Positions 28,278 to 37,665 of a stretch of 64,000 nt of DNA are shown here, one piece after another. This DNA is from a virus. The number at the start of each line of letters is the position of its first letter. Within the stretch, counting starts at the first letter, position 1. The position numbers were made by a program, and so were the translations under genes. The notes under the pieces were generated by a model, which was not told the DNA's origin, did not search any database, and was given only the letters and a program-made list of their open reading frames with translations. The stretch lies in the IMG/VR virus record IMGVR_UViG_3300018079_000012, positions 1 to 64,000 of that record; one strand, written 5' to 3'.

Positions 28278-28922
28278 ATGTTACTGACTAAAACTACTAT
28301 TCGGCAGCAGGATGTAATCGACGTCCTCGGCGTTCCTCACGCGCAAACGTACGTGGACGGCGGGATAACTGGACGCGGATCGACGATATTCATGTCCACG
28401 CGCTGCTTGATTACTTACGCTGGTATCGGAGACACAACCGGCAGCGTATTAGTACCCGTACCGTGCGCGTGCTCAACGCCGCCTATCTTCGCCGATCCCC
28501 CGTTACCGCCGGTCTGGCCGTATCCGGTGGGAGCCGTTTATCAAAGGGAGCATTGGTCCATGGACGTACAGATGATTCGGATTGACACTAAGGTAATCGA
28601 CTTTGTCGCGTACAACGGCGACGGGACAGTGATGGACTTGACCGGAGCGACGATACGGTTCACCGCCAAATGGGATTACTTCGACGCGGACGCGGACGCA
28701 GTGATAAAACTGGACAACGCGATACTTACCGGGATTACGGTTACCGCCCCGGCAACGGCCGGTGTGGGAGTCGTGACTATTCCAAAAACCGCGACAAGTT
28801 CGCTTCCGAAACACCGGTCGGATTTAGTCTACGATATCAAAGTTAAGAAAGCGGATACTACAGAGCATACAACAGCGCGCGGCCGATTCGTCGTTCTCCC
28901 TAACTCGACTGAGACTATCTAA
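28278..28922 (+). CDS. BppU-like baseplate/appendage protein, 214 aa
   Basis: Second half, DLTGATIRFTAKWDYFDAD...GVGVVTIPKTATSSL...LVYDIKVKKADTTEHTTARG, resembles the N-terminal beta domain of phage baseplate upper proteins (BppU-like: DLTGATVRF...Y.W...). The first half (residues 1-90) is unique, with paired Cys and Pro. Start directly follows the upstream stop. Confidence 0.65.
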   Translation: MLLTKTTIRQQDVIDVLGVPHAQTYVDGGITGRGSTIFMSTRCLITYAGIGDTTGSVLVPVPCACSTPPIFADPPLPPVWPYPVGAVYQREHWSMDVQMIRIDTKVIDFVAYNGDGTVMDLTGATIRFTAKWDYFDADADAVIKLDNAILTGITVTAPATAGVGVVTIPKTATSSLPKHRSDLVYDIKVKKADTTEHTTARGRFVVLPNSTETI

Positions 28923-28924
28923 CG

Positions 28925-29092
28925 ATGGCGACTATTACTTTAACTGACGCGACACCGCTAACGGAACAAGGGATTTGCGAATCTGTTATTATGAACCCGC
29001 TGGAACCTTGGATGCGTTTGTCTCACTCCGATCCGATCTTCTTAATTACTCCGTCAAACCCAGAGATGTCTATGGAGATTTGCGATTCATGA
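28925..29092 (+). CDS. Hypothetical protein, 55 aa
   Basis: ATG 28925: MATITLTDATPLTEQGICES...; ends EMSMEICDS. Stop overlaps the next start (ATGA). No family recognised; may be a small head-tail or regulatory protein by position before the terminase. Confidence 0.55.
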   Translation: MATITLTDATPLTEQGICESVIMNPLEPWMRLSHSDPIFLITPSNPEMSMEICDS

Positions 29093-29250
29093 TCATATGT
29101 GGAACGGTAGACGACTCGTATGACCCAGACGAAGTATGGGAGGCTTTGGAATCCTGGTACACACTGAGGAACTATGCTAACCAAATCTGCAATCGACAAA
29201 TGGCGCCAGAACCGCTGGCGGGCGCGGACAGATCTGATCTGGTTGTGTAA
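29089..29250 (+). CDS. Hypothetical protein, 53 aa
   Basis: ATG 29089 overlaps the previous stop (ATGA): MIICGTVDDSYDPDEVWEAL; a longer in-frame start at 28975 would lie within the previous gene. Last 77 bases overlap the terminase start. Possibly a truncated small-terminase-region protein; not assignable. Confidence 0.5.
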   Translation: MIICGTVDDSYDPDEVWEALESWYTLRNYANQICNRQMAPEPLAGADRSDLVV

Positions 29251-30988
29251 CGAGGTTCTGAGTTACCCCGACGTTAGCTGGAAAGTCCAAGGGCCGTTTA
29301 TCAATAAACTCCAGAAGTTCCCGACGCCCGAGGACTACGAACAAGCAGAAAAGCACGACCGGTTCGACGGGAAAAAGTGGACGTACCGGCCGCTGACTCC
29401 GATGTACGAGTTGCCCGGCGGCCGTAGAGTTCTAATCCTTGACCCTCGCTCGTTCTTGAAAACCACCTCCAACGTAATCGCGCACACGATACAATGGATT
29501 TTGAACTACCCGGACGTCACGTTATTAGTGGTTCAAGCGACTACTAAGAAAGCACACGACTTCCTGCGCGAAGTAAAAGGCAAGTTCCAGGTAAATCCGT
29601 ATCTGCGCGCGTTGTTCCCCGAGCACTGTCCAGAGGAAAAATACGCTCTGGACTGGGGGACGCAGGCTGAATTCGTCACAGAAGCACGTACACGCGGTTA
29701 TGCGCCGAAAGAAGCGACGGTTATGACCGCTTCTATTGACTCAGGAACCGCCGGTTACCACTTTGACGTGATGAAATTCTCCGATATCGTCGAAGAGAAT
29801 AACTCGCGCACGGTAGATCAGAACTTATCGGTCATCCGGTCGTTCTACGTGATGGAGAATTTGCTAGTCCGGCCCGATAGCTGGATGGATGTCGAGGGAA
29901 CTACGTATCATTACGCCGATTTGTACACGGATCTGATGGAAACAGAGACTAAAAAGGTCAAAGAAGAGAGAACCTGGTCGATTCATGTTCGCGGTTGCTA
30001 CAAACGCCGAGACCCAGAGACGAAATTGGAGCAAAAAGACTTCTACCCGGAGACTTTGGACTGGCCATATATAGTGGATGAGGAAAAACCGGCGCCGAAA
30101 GACGAGGAAAGCCCGGATTTCCGCCGCCAGTCGTGGTGGCCAGAGCGTTTTCCGACTGAGGTACTCGAATTACGTCGTCTGCACCCGATTCAGAGCGTTT
30201 TATTCTCCTCGCAGATGCTCAACAAGCCCAAAGAATCGGTACACTCGGCTTTTCCGTGGGACGCGAAGAAAGGTTACCCGAGAATCATCCCTCGCGACGT
30301 GTTTCAACGCAATGTTCGAGTCGCTTATTACGACGTGACAGTCGATACCGCCGATACAACCGGTCCACGGTCGGATTACACCGCTATGGTCGCTGGCGGC
30401 TGGTCTGATTCCGGCGTTTTGTACATCGTCGAAATCGTCCGTGCCAGACTCGACCAAGATCAGATGATAAACGAGATTCTGCGGCTGAATCGGAAGTACA
30501 AACCGGAACACGTGAAGATCGAGAAGACTCCTTATGTCCGAGGGATGGAACCCGCGCTTCGCAGAATCATCGATATACGCCGCGAGTACGTGCCGATAGA
30601 GTTGATCCCGCGCGATACACAGATCTCCAAAGAAGAACGGATACTGCGAACCTTGTCACCGTGGTACAAGCGGAAGGAGATCGTTTTCGTTGACGACTGC
30701 GGACATTTGGACGAAGTACAGGAAGAAATGACGAAGTTCCCGAATAACCGGTTCGACGATGTCCTAGACGCAATGTCCGATTTGTTTCAAGGTAAAGAAT
30801 GGTTCGGCCGCGAGACCGTTCGCCGGGGTCCTCGTGGTCAGGTACCGGAGGAATGGCTGAAGTCGAAATGGCAACGGGCCGCCGAATCCGCTTGGGAACG
30901 CACGATGGGATTCGAAGACGATACGTCGATTATCCGGCCGGGTGTCCAGACGTCGCCGTACTACCGGAACGTAACCGGTTACAGCTAG
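29174..30988 (+). CDS. terL: Terminase large subunit, 604 aa
   Basis: Packages DNA into proheads. ATPase part: DPRSFLKTTSNVIAHTIQWI (residues about 91-110) is an atypical Walker A-like region (R-S-F-L-K-T-T) as in many phage terminases, followed by VTLLVVQATTKKA. Nuclease part: YYDVTVDTADTTGPRSDYTA (residues about 378-397; first Asp of the RNase H-like site) and NNRFDDVLDAMSD (Asp near residue 530). N-terminus RWRARTDLIWLCNEVLSYPD is typical. Directly upstream of the portal. Confidence 0.92.
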   Translation: MLTKSAIDKWRQNRWRARTDLIWLCNEVLSYPDVSWKVQGPFINKLQKFPTPEDYEQAEKHDRFDGKKWTYRPLTPMYELPGGRRVLILDPRSFLKTTSNVIAHTIQWILNYPDVTLLVVQATTKKAHDFLREVKGKFQVNPYLRALFPEHCPEEKYALDWGTQAEFVTEARTRGYAPKEATVMTASIDSGTAGYHFDVMKFSDIVEENNSRTVDQNLSVIRSFYVMENLLVRPDSWMDVEGTTYHYADLYTDLMETETKKVKEERTWSIHVRGCYKRRDPETKLEQKDFYPETLDWPYIVDEEKPAPKDEESPDFRRQSWWPERFPTEVLELRRLHPIQSVLFSSQMLNKPKESVHSAFPWDAKKGYPRIIPRDVFQRNVRVAYYDVTVDTADTTGPRSDYTAMVAGGWSDSGVLYIVEIVRARLDQDQMINEILRLNRKYKPEHVKIEKTPYVRGMEPALRRIIDIRREYVPIELIPRDTQISKEERILRTLSPWYKRKEIVFVDDCGHLDEVQEEMTKFPNNRFDDVLDAMSDLFQGKEWFGRETVRRGPRGQVPEEWLKSKWQRAAESAWERTMGFEDDTSIIRPGVQTSPYYRNVTGYS

Positions 30989-31014
30989 TATAATTTACTT
31001 AGGGGAAGATCTCT

Positions 31015-33327
31015 GTGCTGGAACTAGCACCGCCTAATTTACCGGAAGCGAACTTAGAAGCCGACGATATCCGAATGCTTGAGGAAGCGGTTAACGATTC
31101 TCAAGCATTAACGATGGTCAATCAGTCGTTCTACAGTTACGAGCAGTACCGGTCGAATAATCACGATCGCCGGTGGACGAACGCAGACGGGTTGTTCACA
31201 GCCTGGGTCCCGACTAAGGTATGGGAAGGTACTAATGTTCCTAGAGCGAGTTTGCCGGTTCCATTAACGTTCTACCATATCGAAACAATGCTCCCGACCG
31301 TGCTGTCCGCGTTATTTGCGAACGGAAACGACGATTGGTTCCAAGTAGAAGCACCAGAGGACGCAGATCCCGAAGCGGCGCGCGCTCAAAAAGGCGTTCT
31401 CCGTTACGCGGTGGAAGACGCGAACGTCGAGTCCGGGAGATCGGGGAAGTCTGAGATCGGGTTGGCGGTCCAGAATATCCTTCAGTACGGGAACGGGTTC
31501 ATACACTTAGAGTACAACTCGAATCTTGGAATCCCTACTCCGTCTTGGTTAGACATCCGCGACGTGTACATAGATCCAAGCTGTGCGACGCCGAATATAG
31601 ACGATTCTAGAAGCATCGTGATTCGTAAAACGATACCGATTGAAGATCTGGACTCTATGCGCGGGGCGGGGGTGAAAATCCCGTCGCGGTCGATACTGGC
31701 GTATCTCTCGCGTAACGCTCCGAATACAATCGGAGACACGACTAAGCAAGTACAGGAAGCCGTTCGCGGAGTACAATACTCGCCGCCGGAGCACCGGCAC
31801 TCGCCGGTTCCTAGCCAGCGAGAAGTCGAAGTTCTCATTTACTACACGAAGTCCAGAATCATCTGGGTCATTAACCGCGTCTGGGTAGCCGTGAACCGCG
31901 ACAATCCGTACGGGTTTATCCCAGTCTGCTCGGCGCCGTGTTATATTTATCCCGGACGGTTTTACGCGTTAAGCGTCCCTGACGTACTGGAAGGATATCA
32001 ACGGTATATCGAGGATCTGCTGAATAAACGCTTGGACCACTTGAGTCTGACTGTCAACCCGCCTCGCGCGTTCAAACGAGGCGCGTATCTGACGCCGTCG
32101 CAGCAACGCTGGTATCCGTCGGCGACTTATCCAGTAGAAAACCCGGACACCGATATCGCGTTGTTAACTCCGCAAGGCTCGACGGACGACGTGTATCGCG
32201 ATATACAGTTCATCGATATTCTCTCGGAGAAAACCGATGGTCTAAACTCTATGGCGATGGGCGTTCCTCGCGGAGGAAACGTCAACCGGACGAAAGGCGG
32301 TGTGCAAGCGCAACTAGGATCTAGCAACGACCGGACGTCTTATATCATCGATAACATCGAGCAATATATGATCGTTCCGATGTTGTACAAGATGCAGAAG
32401 ATGATCCAAGTTCACTCGTCGGACGACCGTTTACTCCCAGTTAGTTCTCCGGACGGTCAAGGTACTGCTCAAGCGTCTAACTTCCAAGCGCCGGTTCGCT
32501 TCCGGATGCTCGCGGCGTCTCGCGTGCGTACGCGGCAGGAAATCGGCGCTATGTTCCCGTTTATCACTCAGTACTTATTGTCCGGACCATTTATGTCCGA
32601 GTTAGGGAAAACCGGTCAAACGGTGGACTTTGGCGAGTTGGTACAAATGATGCAGGACGCGACCGGGCTAGGACGGATGTACCGATTCGTCCGTCCGCTG
32701 ACCGACGAAGAGAAACAAGCGATGCAACAGCCGCCGCCGGAAGTCCAAGCTGAGCAGCAACGAGCGCAGCAAGACGCACAGGTCAGGTTACAGATGGGTC
32801 AGATGAAAGCGCAATCGGAAGAGAAAAAGGTCCAAGGCGCGATTCAACAGGAGATTATAAAGAAATCGCCAACCCCGCCAGACCCATCTGAGCAACAGTC
32901 GCAAATGATGAAGTTAGCGATTGAACAGCAACTCGCGCAGATCAAGATGCAGGTGGAGCAGCAGAAGTTGGAGATCATGCGGCAGAAGGCCGAAATGGAC
33001 GCGGAGTCCGCGAGAATGAAGATTCAGCACGAACAAGTACTCGCGCAGTTGAAGTTAGTTAACCAACAACGCTCGGCGGAACAGGAATTCTCGCTCGAAG
33101 GTCTGCGCGGACAGATGAAAGCGCAACGAACGGCGCAGGACGTCGAGATGTCTCGGGTACAATCGCAGAACGACCTGGCGGTGAACGCAGCGAAGTCGTC
33201 GCAAGATCTCCAGTCGTCTCGCGAGAAATCTAAGATACAGAATGAGAATCTACGGGCGTCTGGTAGAGCGAAGGCGGCGGCCGGGATGAACAAGACACGC
33301 GCGTCGGCGCGAGCTAAGAAGGAGTAG
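31015..33327 (+). CDS. Portal protein, 770 aa (GTG start)
   Basis: Forms the DNA entry ring of the prohead. Large portal of the podovirus type: EEAVNDSQALTMVNQSFYSY start, conserved core VWEGTNVPRASLPVPLTFYH, QNILQYGNGFIHLEYN, RSIVIRKTIPIEDL and PVCSAPCYIYPGRFYALSVP. Residues about 560-770 are a Gln/Lys-rich coiled-coil tail (QQRAQQDAQVRLQMGQMKAQ), longer than in most portals. GTG 31015 follows GGGGAAG, and TATAAT (30989-30994) forms the -10 of a probable promoter between terminase and portal. Confidence 0.9.
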   Translation: MLELAPPNLPEANLEADDIRMLEEAVNDSQALTMVNQSFYSYEQYRSNNHDRRWTNADGLFTAWVPTKVWEGTNVPRASLPVPLTFYHIETMLPTVLSALFANGNDDWFQVEAPEDADPEAARAQKGVLRYAVEDANVESGRSGKSEIGLAVQNILQYGNGFIHLEYNSNLGIPTPSWLDIRDVYIDPSCATPNIDDSRSIVIRKTIPIEDLDSMRGAGVKIPSRSILAYLSRNAPNTIGDTTKQVQEAVRGVQYSPPEHRHSPVPSQREVEVLIYYTKSRIIWVINRVWVAVNRDNPYGFIPVCSAPCYIYPGRFYALSVPDVLEGYQRYIEDLLNKRLDHLSLTVNPPRAFKRGAYLTPSQQRWYPSATYPVENPDTDIALLTPQGSTDDVYRDIQFIDILSEKTDGLNSMAMGVPRGGNVNRTKGGVQAQLGSSNDRTSYIIDNIEQYMIVPMLYKMQKMIQVHSSDDRLLPVSSPDGQGTAQASNFQAPVRFRMLAASRVRTRQEIGAMFPFITQYLLSGPFMSELGKTGQTVDFGELVQMMQDATGLGRMYRFVRPLTDEEKQAMQQPPPEVQAEQQRAQQDAQVRLQMGQMKAQSEEKKVQGAIQQEIIKKSPTPPDPSEQQSQMMKLAIEQQLAQIKMQVEQQKLEIMRQKAEMDAESARMKIQHEQVLAQLKLVNQQRSAEQEFSLEGLRGQMKAQRTAQDVEMSRVQSQNDLAVNAAKSSQDLQSSREKSKIQNENLRASGRAKAAAGMNKTRASARAKKE

Positions 33328-33339
33328 TTGAGGGGACAT

Positions 33340-33690
33340 ATGAACGCACCGATTTCGGCGAAAGATCTAGGGCTGATAGCGAATCTGATTTACGATAAAG
33401 GCTATATGCTTCTGATGGATTATATGCAGTCAGTGTTAGATGGACATATGGAGCGGTTATCCGATCCTTCGTTGTCCGCCGAGGACTCTTTGAGGCAATT
33501 GCAACACTGGCGCGCGTTACGAGAAGTTTATGCGAATTTAGTTAATCAACCGCAGTACTACGCGCAGCAGGCCGCGATAACTCCGGACGAGGACACGACA
33601 GAAGCGCTTATGATCCGGACGAATACGGGATATCAAAGTCCACCGGCCGAGAGTCGCATAGAGTATACTTTAGTTAAGGAGAGTGTATGA
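33340..33690 (+). CDS. Hypothetical head-region protein, 116 aa
   Basis: ATG 33340 behind GAGGGGA: MNAPISAKDLGLIANLIYDK; helical (YMLLMDYMQSVLDGHMERL). Sits between portal and scaffold and overlaps the scaffold start by 4 bases. Likely a head-assembly accessory protein, by position. Confidence 0.65.
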   Translation: MNAPISAKDLGLIANLIYDKGYMLLMDYMQSVLDGHMERLSDPSLSAEDSLRQLQHWRALREVYANLVNQPQYYAQQAAITPDEDTTEALMIRTNTGYQSPPAESRIEYTLVKESV

Positions 33691-34481
33691 GCACCACACC
33701 GAACCCTTTGAACACAGTCTCAGAGGATGATTTTTACGCATATCTACGAGGGGAAGCTAAGAAAGCGTTAGACGAGGAACGAAGAGCGGCCGCCGCCGCA
33801 GACGCGAACCGAGGCGTGACGCCAGTGTTATCTGCGGTAGAACCCGATACACCAGAGCCGGTTAAGCTGAAAATCTTTGGTCAGGATCGGGAATTCAAAG
33901 ACGTCGGCGAGGTTTCTGGAGCGATTGAGAAATTAGTGAACGAGTACCAAGCGGTAGTCGCTCGCGCGGCACAAGCGCCGCCGGTCGTCGAACCGACTAC
34001 GGAAGAGCCGAAAGTCGATCTCGACGAATTCGTGAACCGGATTCAGAAAGACCCATCGGACGCTATCGACTTCGCGTTCAAATCCAAATACGGCGTCGGG
34101 ATGGAGTATTTGTTGAATCAAGCGCGAAGGACCGAAGAAATCGAAGGCGCGTTAGTCGCGATTCAGTTTAAGGAAATGAACGAAGATTACCAAGCGAACC
34201 CGGCGAATACTCAGATATTGAACGGGATACGAGGTAATCTAGGACTACCGTTTTCCGTCCAAGGTCTGAATGCTGCGTACGCGGTCGGTAAACAGTACGG
34301 GTATTTCCAGCCGACGGGCGCTCAGGGAAACAGAGCGCCTTCGTTACCGCCTCCGCCGCCAAGTATCAACTTTAACCGAGGCGGAAGTACACCGTCGCAG
34401 TCCGAAGATCTAATCTCTATGGTTGAGAATATGTCGGCGGATAAAGCAGCGGAGTTTGTAAATCGGATGTTCCAAAGGTAA
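33687..34481 (+). CDS. Scaffold-like protein, 264 aa
   Basis: Acidic, helical, Ala/Glu/Pro-rich protein (FYAYLRGEAKKALDEERRAA; EPDTPEPVKLKIFGQDREFK) immediately upstream of the capsid gene, ending in a small helical domain (ISMVENMSADKAAEFVNRMF). Order portal-scaffold-capsid and composition match podovirus scaffolds; no sequence signature exists for the family. Confidence 0.7.
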   Translation: MSTTPNPLNTVSEDDFYAYLRGEAKKALDEERRAAAAADANRGVTPVLSAVEPDTPEPVKLKIFGQDREFKDVGEVSGAIEKLVNEYQAVVARAAQAPPVVEPTTEEPKVDLDEFVNRIQKDPSDAIDFAFKSKYGVGMEYLLNQARRTEEIEGALVAIQFKEMNEDYQANPANTQILNGIRGNLGLPFSVQGLNAAYAVGKQYGYFQPTGAQGNRAPSLPPPPPSINFNRGGSTPSQSEDLISMVENMSADKAAEFVNRMFQR

Positions 34482-34674
34482 TCGTACTTTGCAGATGTCC
34501 ACTAATTCTTCACGAATACGACCCGCGCGAGACAACGAGCCTCGCGTTCCTCAAGTACTACCCCTCCTTGGGAAAGGCGTTAATCTCCGACCTATGAGCC
34601 CCGGACTTAACGCCTTGGCGTCGTGTTATGATATTATTCAGTTAGGGAAAGAAGAAGGAATTTAAGAGGTAAAC
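34482..34674 (+). promoter_or_regulatory. Structured leader and promoter region of the capsid gene
   Basis: Non-coding. Paired segments: CGCGAG/CTCGCG (34526-34531 with 34541-34546), enclosed by GTACTT/AAGTAC; then GGCGTTAA/TTAACGCC (34576-34583 with 34607-34614) with inner TCCG/CGGA. TTATGATATTATTC near 34627 is a -10-like sequence, followed by TTAGGGAAAGAAGAAGGA before the capsid ATG. May insulate or stabilise the capsid mRNA. Confidence 0.5.
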
Positions 34675-35676
34675 ATGTCTTATTCGCCTGCCGCAAATTT
34701 AACAACGTCCGCGACCTTACCGCATTTACAAGCTCTCGTTTACAGGAAGAAAGCTCTCGACCGGCTTCAGAAGAAGTATGTCTTCGACATGTTCTGTATG
34801 AAGGATATTTTGGAGCGGCAGTCCGGGATGACCGTGCAGTGGTTCCGTTACTCGAACCTGACGACTATTCAGGCGCCGACGACTGAAGGCACAATCGGTA
34901 CGTCGCTGTCGCCGAGTTCTCGGATCGTGCAGGCGACGATGTCGCAGTTCTCGAACTTCATCAACTTCTCCGATTTACTCTCGGAGACCGGTATTGATCC
35001 GGTTGCGCAGTCGTACTCCGAGTTACTCGGGCAGCAAGGCGGGTTGCTGGTGGACACTGTGACCCGGAACGTTCTGGACGCGGAAGTAGCTTCGGTGACT
35101 CAGGCGTTGCTGTCCGGTACTACGATTAAATCGGCCGACGTGAAAGCGTCGCGGCATATTTTGCAGAACGCCGACGTGAAGCCGATGGACGACGGGTATT
35201 TCTGGATGGTGATGTCGCCGTTCGTGTCGTTTGATTTCCTGAACGATCCTACGGCTGTTGGCGTCGCCGATATCTACAAGTACAACACGAACATTCCGAG
35301 TTCTCCGTTCGTGAAGCTGGAAGACCGTGGCGAAGTTATTACTTACGGTGGCGTGAAGGTGTTTGAATCGACTAACGTTAAGACTCTATCCGGGCCGAAT
35401 CGGTATCACACGTACGTCGCTGGTAAGAACGGTATCGGAGCCGTGGATCTGGAAGGTCGCGGACCGACGCGCGTGAAGGACCCGACGAAGCAGCGGTTTA
35501 ACGTCCGCGTCGTACCGGGCGGGCAGGACGCGCTGACTATCGCAGATCCGGAAGGCGTGATCGGTGGAGCGGTTAGTTACAACGTCAAGTTCGCGGTCGT
35601 GATTCTGGAAGGTCCGGCGGGTATAGGTGGTTCTTACCGATTTCGCATCCTAATTCCGCAATCGACTTTAGGATGA
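34675..35676 (+). CDS. Major capsid protein (N4-gp56-like), 333 aa
   Basis: MSYSPAANLTTSATLPHLQA...; the conserved segments of the N4-gp56 capsid family are visible: KYVFDMFCMKDILERQSGMT, TTEGTIGTSLSPSSRI, SFSNFINFSDLLSETGID-type strand, SELLGQQGGLLVDTVTRNVL and DGYFWMVMSP. Forms the icosahedral head shell. Strong leader upstream and a rho-independent terminator 23 bases downstream suit a highly expressed single gene. Confidence 0.92.
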   Translation: MSYSPAANLTTSATLPHLQALVYRKKALDRLQKKYVFDMFCMKDILERQSGMTVQWFRYSNLTTIQAPTTEGTIGTSLSPSSRIVQATMSQFSNFINFSDLLSETGIDPVAQSYSELLGQQGGLLVDTVTRNVLDAEVASVTQALLSGTTIKSADVKASRHILQNADVKPMDDGYFWMVMSPFVSFDFLNDPTAVGVADIYKYNTNIPSSPFVKLEDRGEVITYGGVKVFESTNVKTLSGPNRYHTYVAGKNGIGAVDLEGRGPTRVKDPTKQRFNVRVVPGGQDALTIADPEGVIGGAVSYNVKFAVVILEGPAGIGGSYRFRILIPQSTLG

Positions 35677-35698
35677 CGCTTTGCACTTCAGAGTTTCA

Positions 35699-35730
35699 AG
35701 AGTCGGAACATTAAAACTCCGGCTCTTTTT
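35699..35730 (+). terminator. Rho-independent terminator after the capsid gene
   Basis: AGAGTCGGA / TCCGGCTCT, 9 bp stem with one GU and a 10-base loop, followed by five T. Twenty-two bases after the capsid stop. Confidence 0.85.
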
Positions 35731-35745
35731 GTATTCGGGCTTTTT

Positions 35746-36381
35746 ATGCAATCATATCCTAACCGCAGACGAGAAAAGTCTGTAGAAGCATACTACAAAA
35801 ATCCTAAGTATTGTATACAGTGTAACATAATGCTGATGATACGTGGAAAGGAAAGCGTATCGACTCGAAAAAAGCACAATTTTTGTAGTTTCGTTTGTGT
35901 TGGTACTTATACACGTGCTCGTCATGCCGGGCATGATGTACCAGACTTGGTGCCACACATACCTACGTATAAGCGTGAAAACTTTAATATCAAACTGAAT
36001 ACGTCGCCATTCAAGACAAAGGGCGAGACGAAAGAACAGATCATTCGACAGCACGCTCGTAAGGTCTTTCGCGCGAAACATGGAGATAAAGCTCCCTGCG
36101 TCGCTTGTGGATACGACCGATATGTTGACGTCTGTCACGTAAAACCTATCCGTGATTTTCCAGACGACACAAAACTTTTTGAGATCAACACTAATACTAA
36201 CTTAGTCGGACTCTGCCCGACTCACCACTGGGAATTCGACAATGGGATACTAGTATTAGGAGAAGACGAAATGTCGGTGCGGGGACCCGAGGTGGGAGGT
36301 CCGGTTCATGTCCGAGACTGCGCGGTGGGTCCGATTCCTACCCCCGCTACCAAACTCCTAGTTTCGGTTGAGGTTTCCTAA
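35746..36381 (+). CDS. HNH endonuclease, 211 aa
   Basis: Two zinc-binding halves: YCIQCNIMLM...FCSFVC near residues 22-50, and the HNH core APCVACGYDRYVDVCHVKPI, then LVGLCPTHHWEFDNG (residues about 115-167), with His/His-Asn spacing typical of phage homing HNH proteins. The last 40 or so residues (from MSVRGPEVGG) are unlike an HNH and look like a read-on into formerly non-coding or other-gene DNA. A/T-richer than its neighbours. Sits behind the capsid terminator; its stop overlaps the next ATG. Confidence 0.85.
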   Translation: MQSYPNRRREKSVEAYYKNPKYCIQCNIMLMIRGKESVSTRKKHNFCSFVCVGTYTRARHAGHDVPDLVPHIPTYKRENFNIKLNTSPFKTKGETKEQIIRQHARKVFRAKHGDKAPCVACGYDRYVDVCHVKPIRDFPDDTKLFEINTNTNLVGLCPTHHWEFDNGILVLGEDEMSVRGPEVGGPVHVRDCAVGPIPTPATKLLVSVEVS

Positions 36382-36785
36382 TGGCAATTCCACGAGTCGG
36401 ACGGTTCTCCCAGGACGCGACGCTCTCGTGGACCGACTCAAGTTTATTTAACGGCTTCATACTCGTCGGTATAGTCCCTCCTACGTCCGGCGGTACCGAC
36501 TGGGCGCAGTTATCGATCAGCGATTACTACCCGCCGCAGCGCGTGCCGGTGTTCGCGCGCGTACCGATTACATTAGGAAAATACAACTCCGTCGCCGGGT
36601 TGTTCTTTACCGCAGACCTAGAACCCCCGAATACCCGATACGTCTGTTGGTTCTATGACTCTACCGGCCGTCAAATCGCCGGTCCGTCGGCGCAGTTCCA
36701 AGTGACTACCGACCCATTCACACCACCGACCCCGACGTTGACTGTACCGTCGGTAGGATCTGTGAATCCGACTCCGGATACATAA
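36381..36785 (+). CDS. Putative tail/appendage protein, 134 aa
   Basis: MAIPRVGRFSQDATLSWTDS...; beta-rich domain (FILVGIVPPTSGGTDWAQLS; GLFFTADLEPPNTRYVCWFY) with a Pro/Thr-rich C-terminal tail. Resembles small phage fibre or spike accessory proteins; family unnamed. Confidence 0.6.
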   Translation: MAIPRVGRFSQDATLSWTDSSLFNGFILVGIVPPTSGGTDWAQLSISDYYPPQRVPVFARVPITLGKYNSVAGLFFTADLEPPNTRYVCWFYDSTGRQIAGPSAQFQVTTDPFTPPTPTLTVPSVGSVNPTPDT

Positions 36786-37019
36786 ATGACAATGACGATT
36801 CAATATGTTATTTGCTCCGGACTCGCGTTCGCCGTTTTGCAAAACTCGTTACCGGCGGATTCGTTGTTACATCTCGCGTCGTCTTTCGGTCTCGGCGGCG
36901 TCATGTTCTATTTTTATCGCCGCGACGTTGTCGGCGTCCGCGATAACTACGAGAAAATAATCAAGGATAATACGGAAGCGATTACAAAACTAACGACGTT
37001 GATTGAACGGAAAAGTTAA
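36786..37019 (+). CDS. Holin-like membrane protein, 77 aa
   Basis: Hydrophobic N-terminus (IQYVICSGLAFAVLQ) and second hydrophobic segment (LASSFGLGGVMFYFYRRD), then a charged coiled coil ending IERKS. Length and layout fit small phage holins; no endolysin is recognised next to it, so the role is inference. Overlaps nothing; the next gene starts 2 bases after its stop. Confidence 0.6.
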   Translation: MTMTIQYVICSGLAFAVLQNSLPADSLLHLASSFGLGGVMFYFYRRDVVGVRDNYEKIIKDNTEAITKLTTLIERKS

Positions 37020-37020
37020 T

Positions 37021-37665
37021 ATGCTTGTTAAGGATTCAGAGGCTATCGAAAAAGCTCGGAAGTTAGCTAAACTAGAAGCGTACCGGGAGATGATCGAAAA
37101 CTGGGCGCGGTTAGAAGCGGCGAACTGTCAGTATTTGCTTGACGAACGAACAGACCCGACGTTTATACCCGGACGTATTGGGACGCCTATGACGCACGAA
37201 GAGTTAGAGCGAAAAGTCCGCCGATTAGTCCCTGGGATGCAATTTATCTACGGACCATTGACCGAGGTAAAAGGTACGAAGAAAATGGCGCTGACCGGCG
37301 CTGATGGAGCGGAGATCTGGTCGTGCGTTTACAACACCGGGATGCTTCCGGAACGGTCGATTATGGCACGCGTGTCGAAGGACGTCTTAGATACGTCGAA
37401 AGCGACGTTTTGCCGAGCCGACCTGCCGAAGTACGAATTTGTACCGGGCGAGGGATATAGGTGGGACGATAGTACTCCGGCGCCCGGTTTCAAGCGAGTA
37501 GACCTGCCGTACAAAGAGATCCGGCGAGGTTGGCGGACCGTACTCTTGCGTCTGATCGTGGAAAACGTAGTCAGCGTCGATGCGATAGAGCGCGTTTTCC
37601 ACTCCGACAACACACCGAACTGGCAGCAGCATACTGGGAAGAAAGATCACCGGTTGCCTTGGTAG
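37021..37665 (+). CDS. Conserved hypothetical protein, 214 aa
   Basis: ATG 37021: MLVKDSEAIEKARKLAKLEA; helical N-terminus, then a folded domain (PGRIGTPMTHEELERKVRRL; ADLPKYEFVPGEGYRWDD; GFKRVDLPYKEIRRGWRTVL) and HSDNTPNWQQHTGKKDHRLP at the end. The pattern recurs in phage and prophage virion modules to my recollection, without known function. Confidence 0.65.
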   Translation: MLVKDSEAIEKARKLAKLEAYREMIENWARLEAANCQYLLDERTDPTFIPGRIGTPMTHEELERKVRRLVPGMQFIYGPLTEVKGTKKMALTGADGAEIWSCVYNTGMLPERSIMARVSKDVLDTSKATFCRADLPKYEFVPGEGYRWDDSTPAPGFKRVDLPYKEIRRGWRTVLLRLIVENVVSVDAIERVFHSDNTPNWQQHTGKKDHRLPW

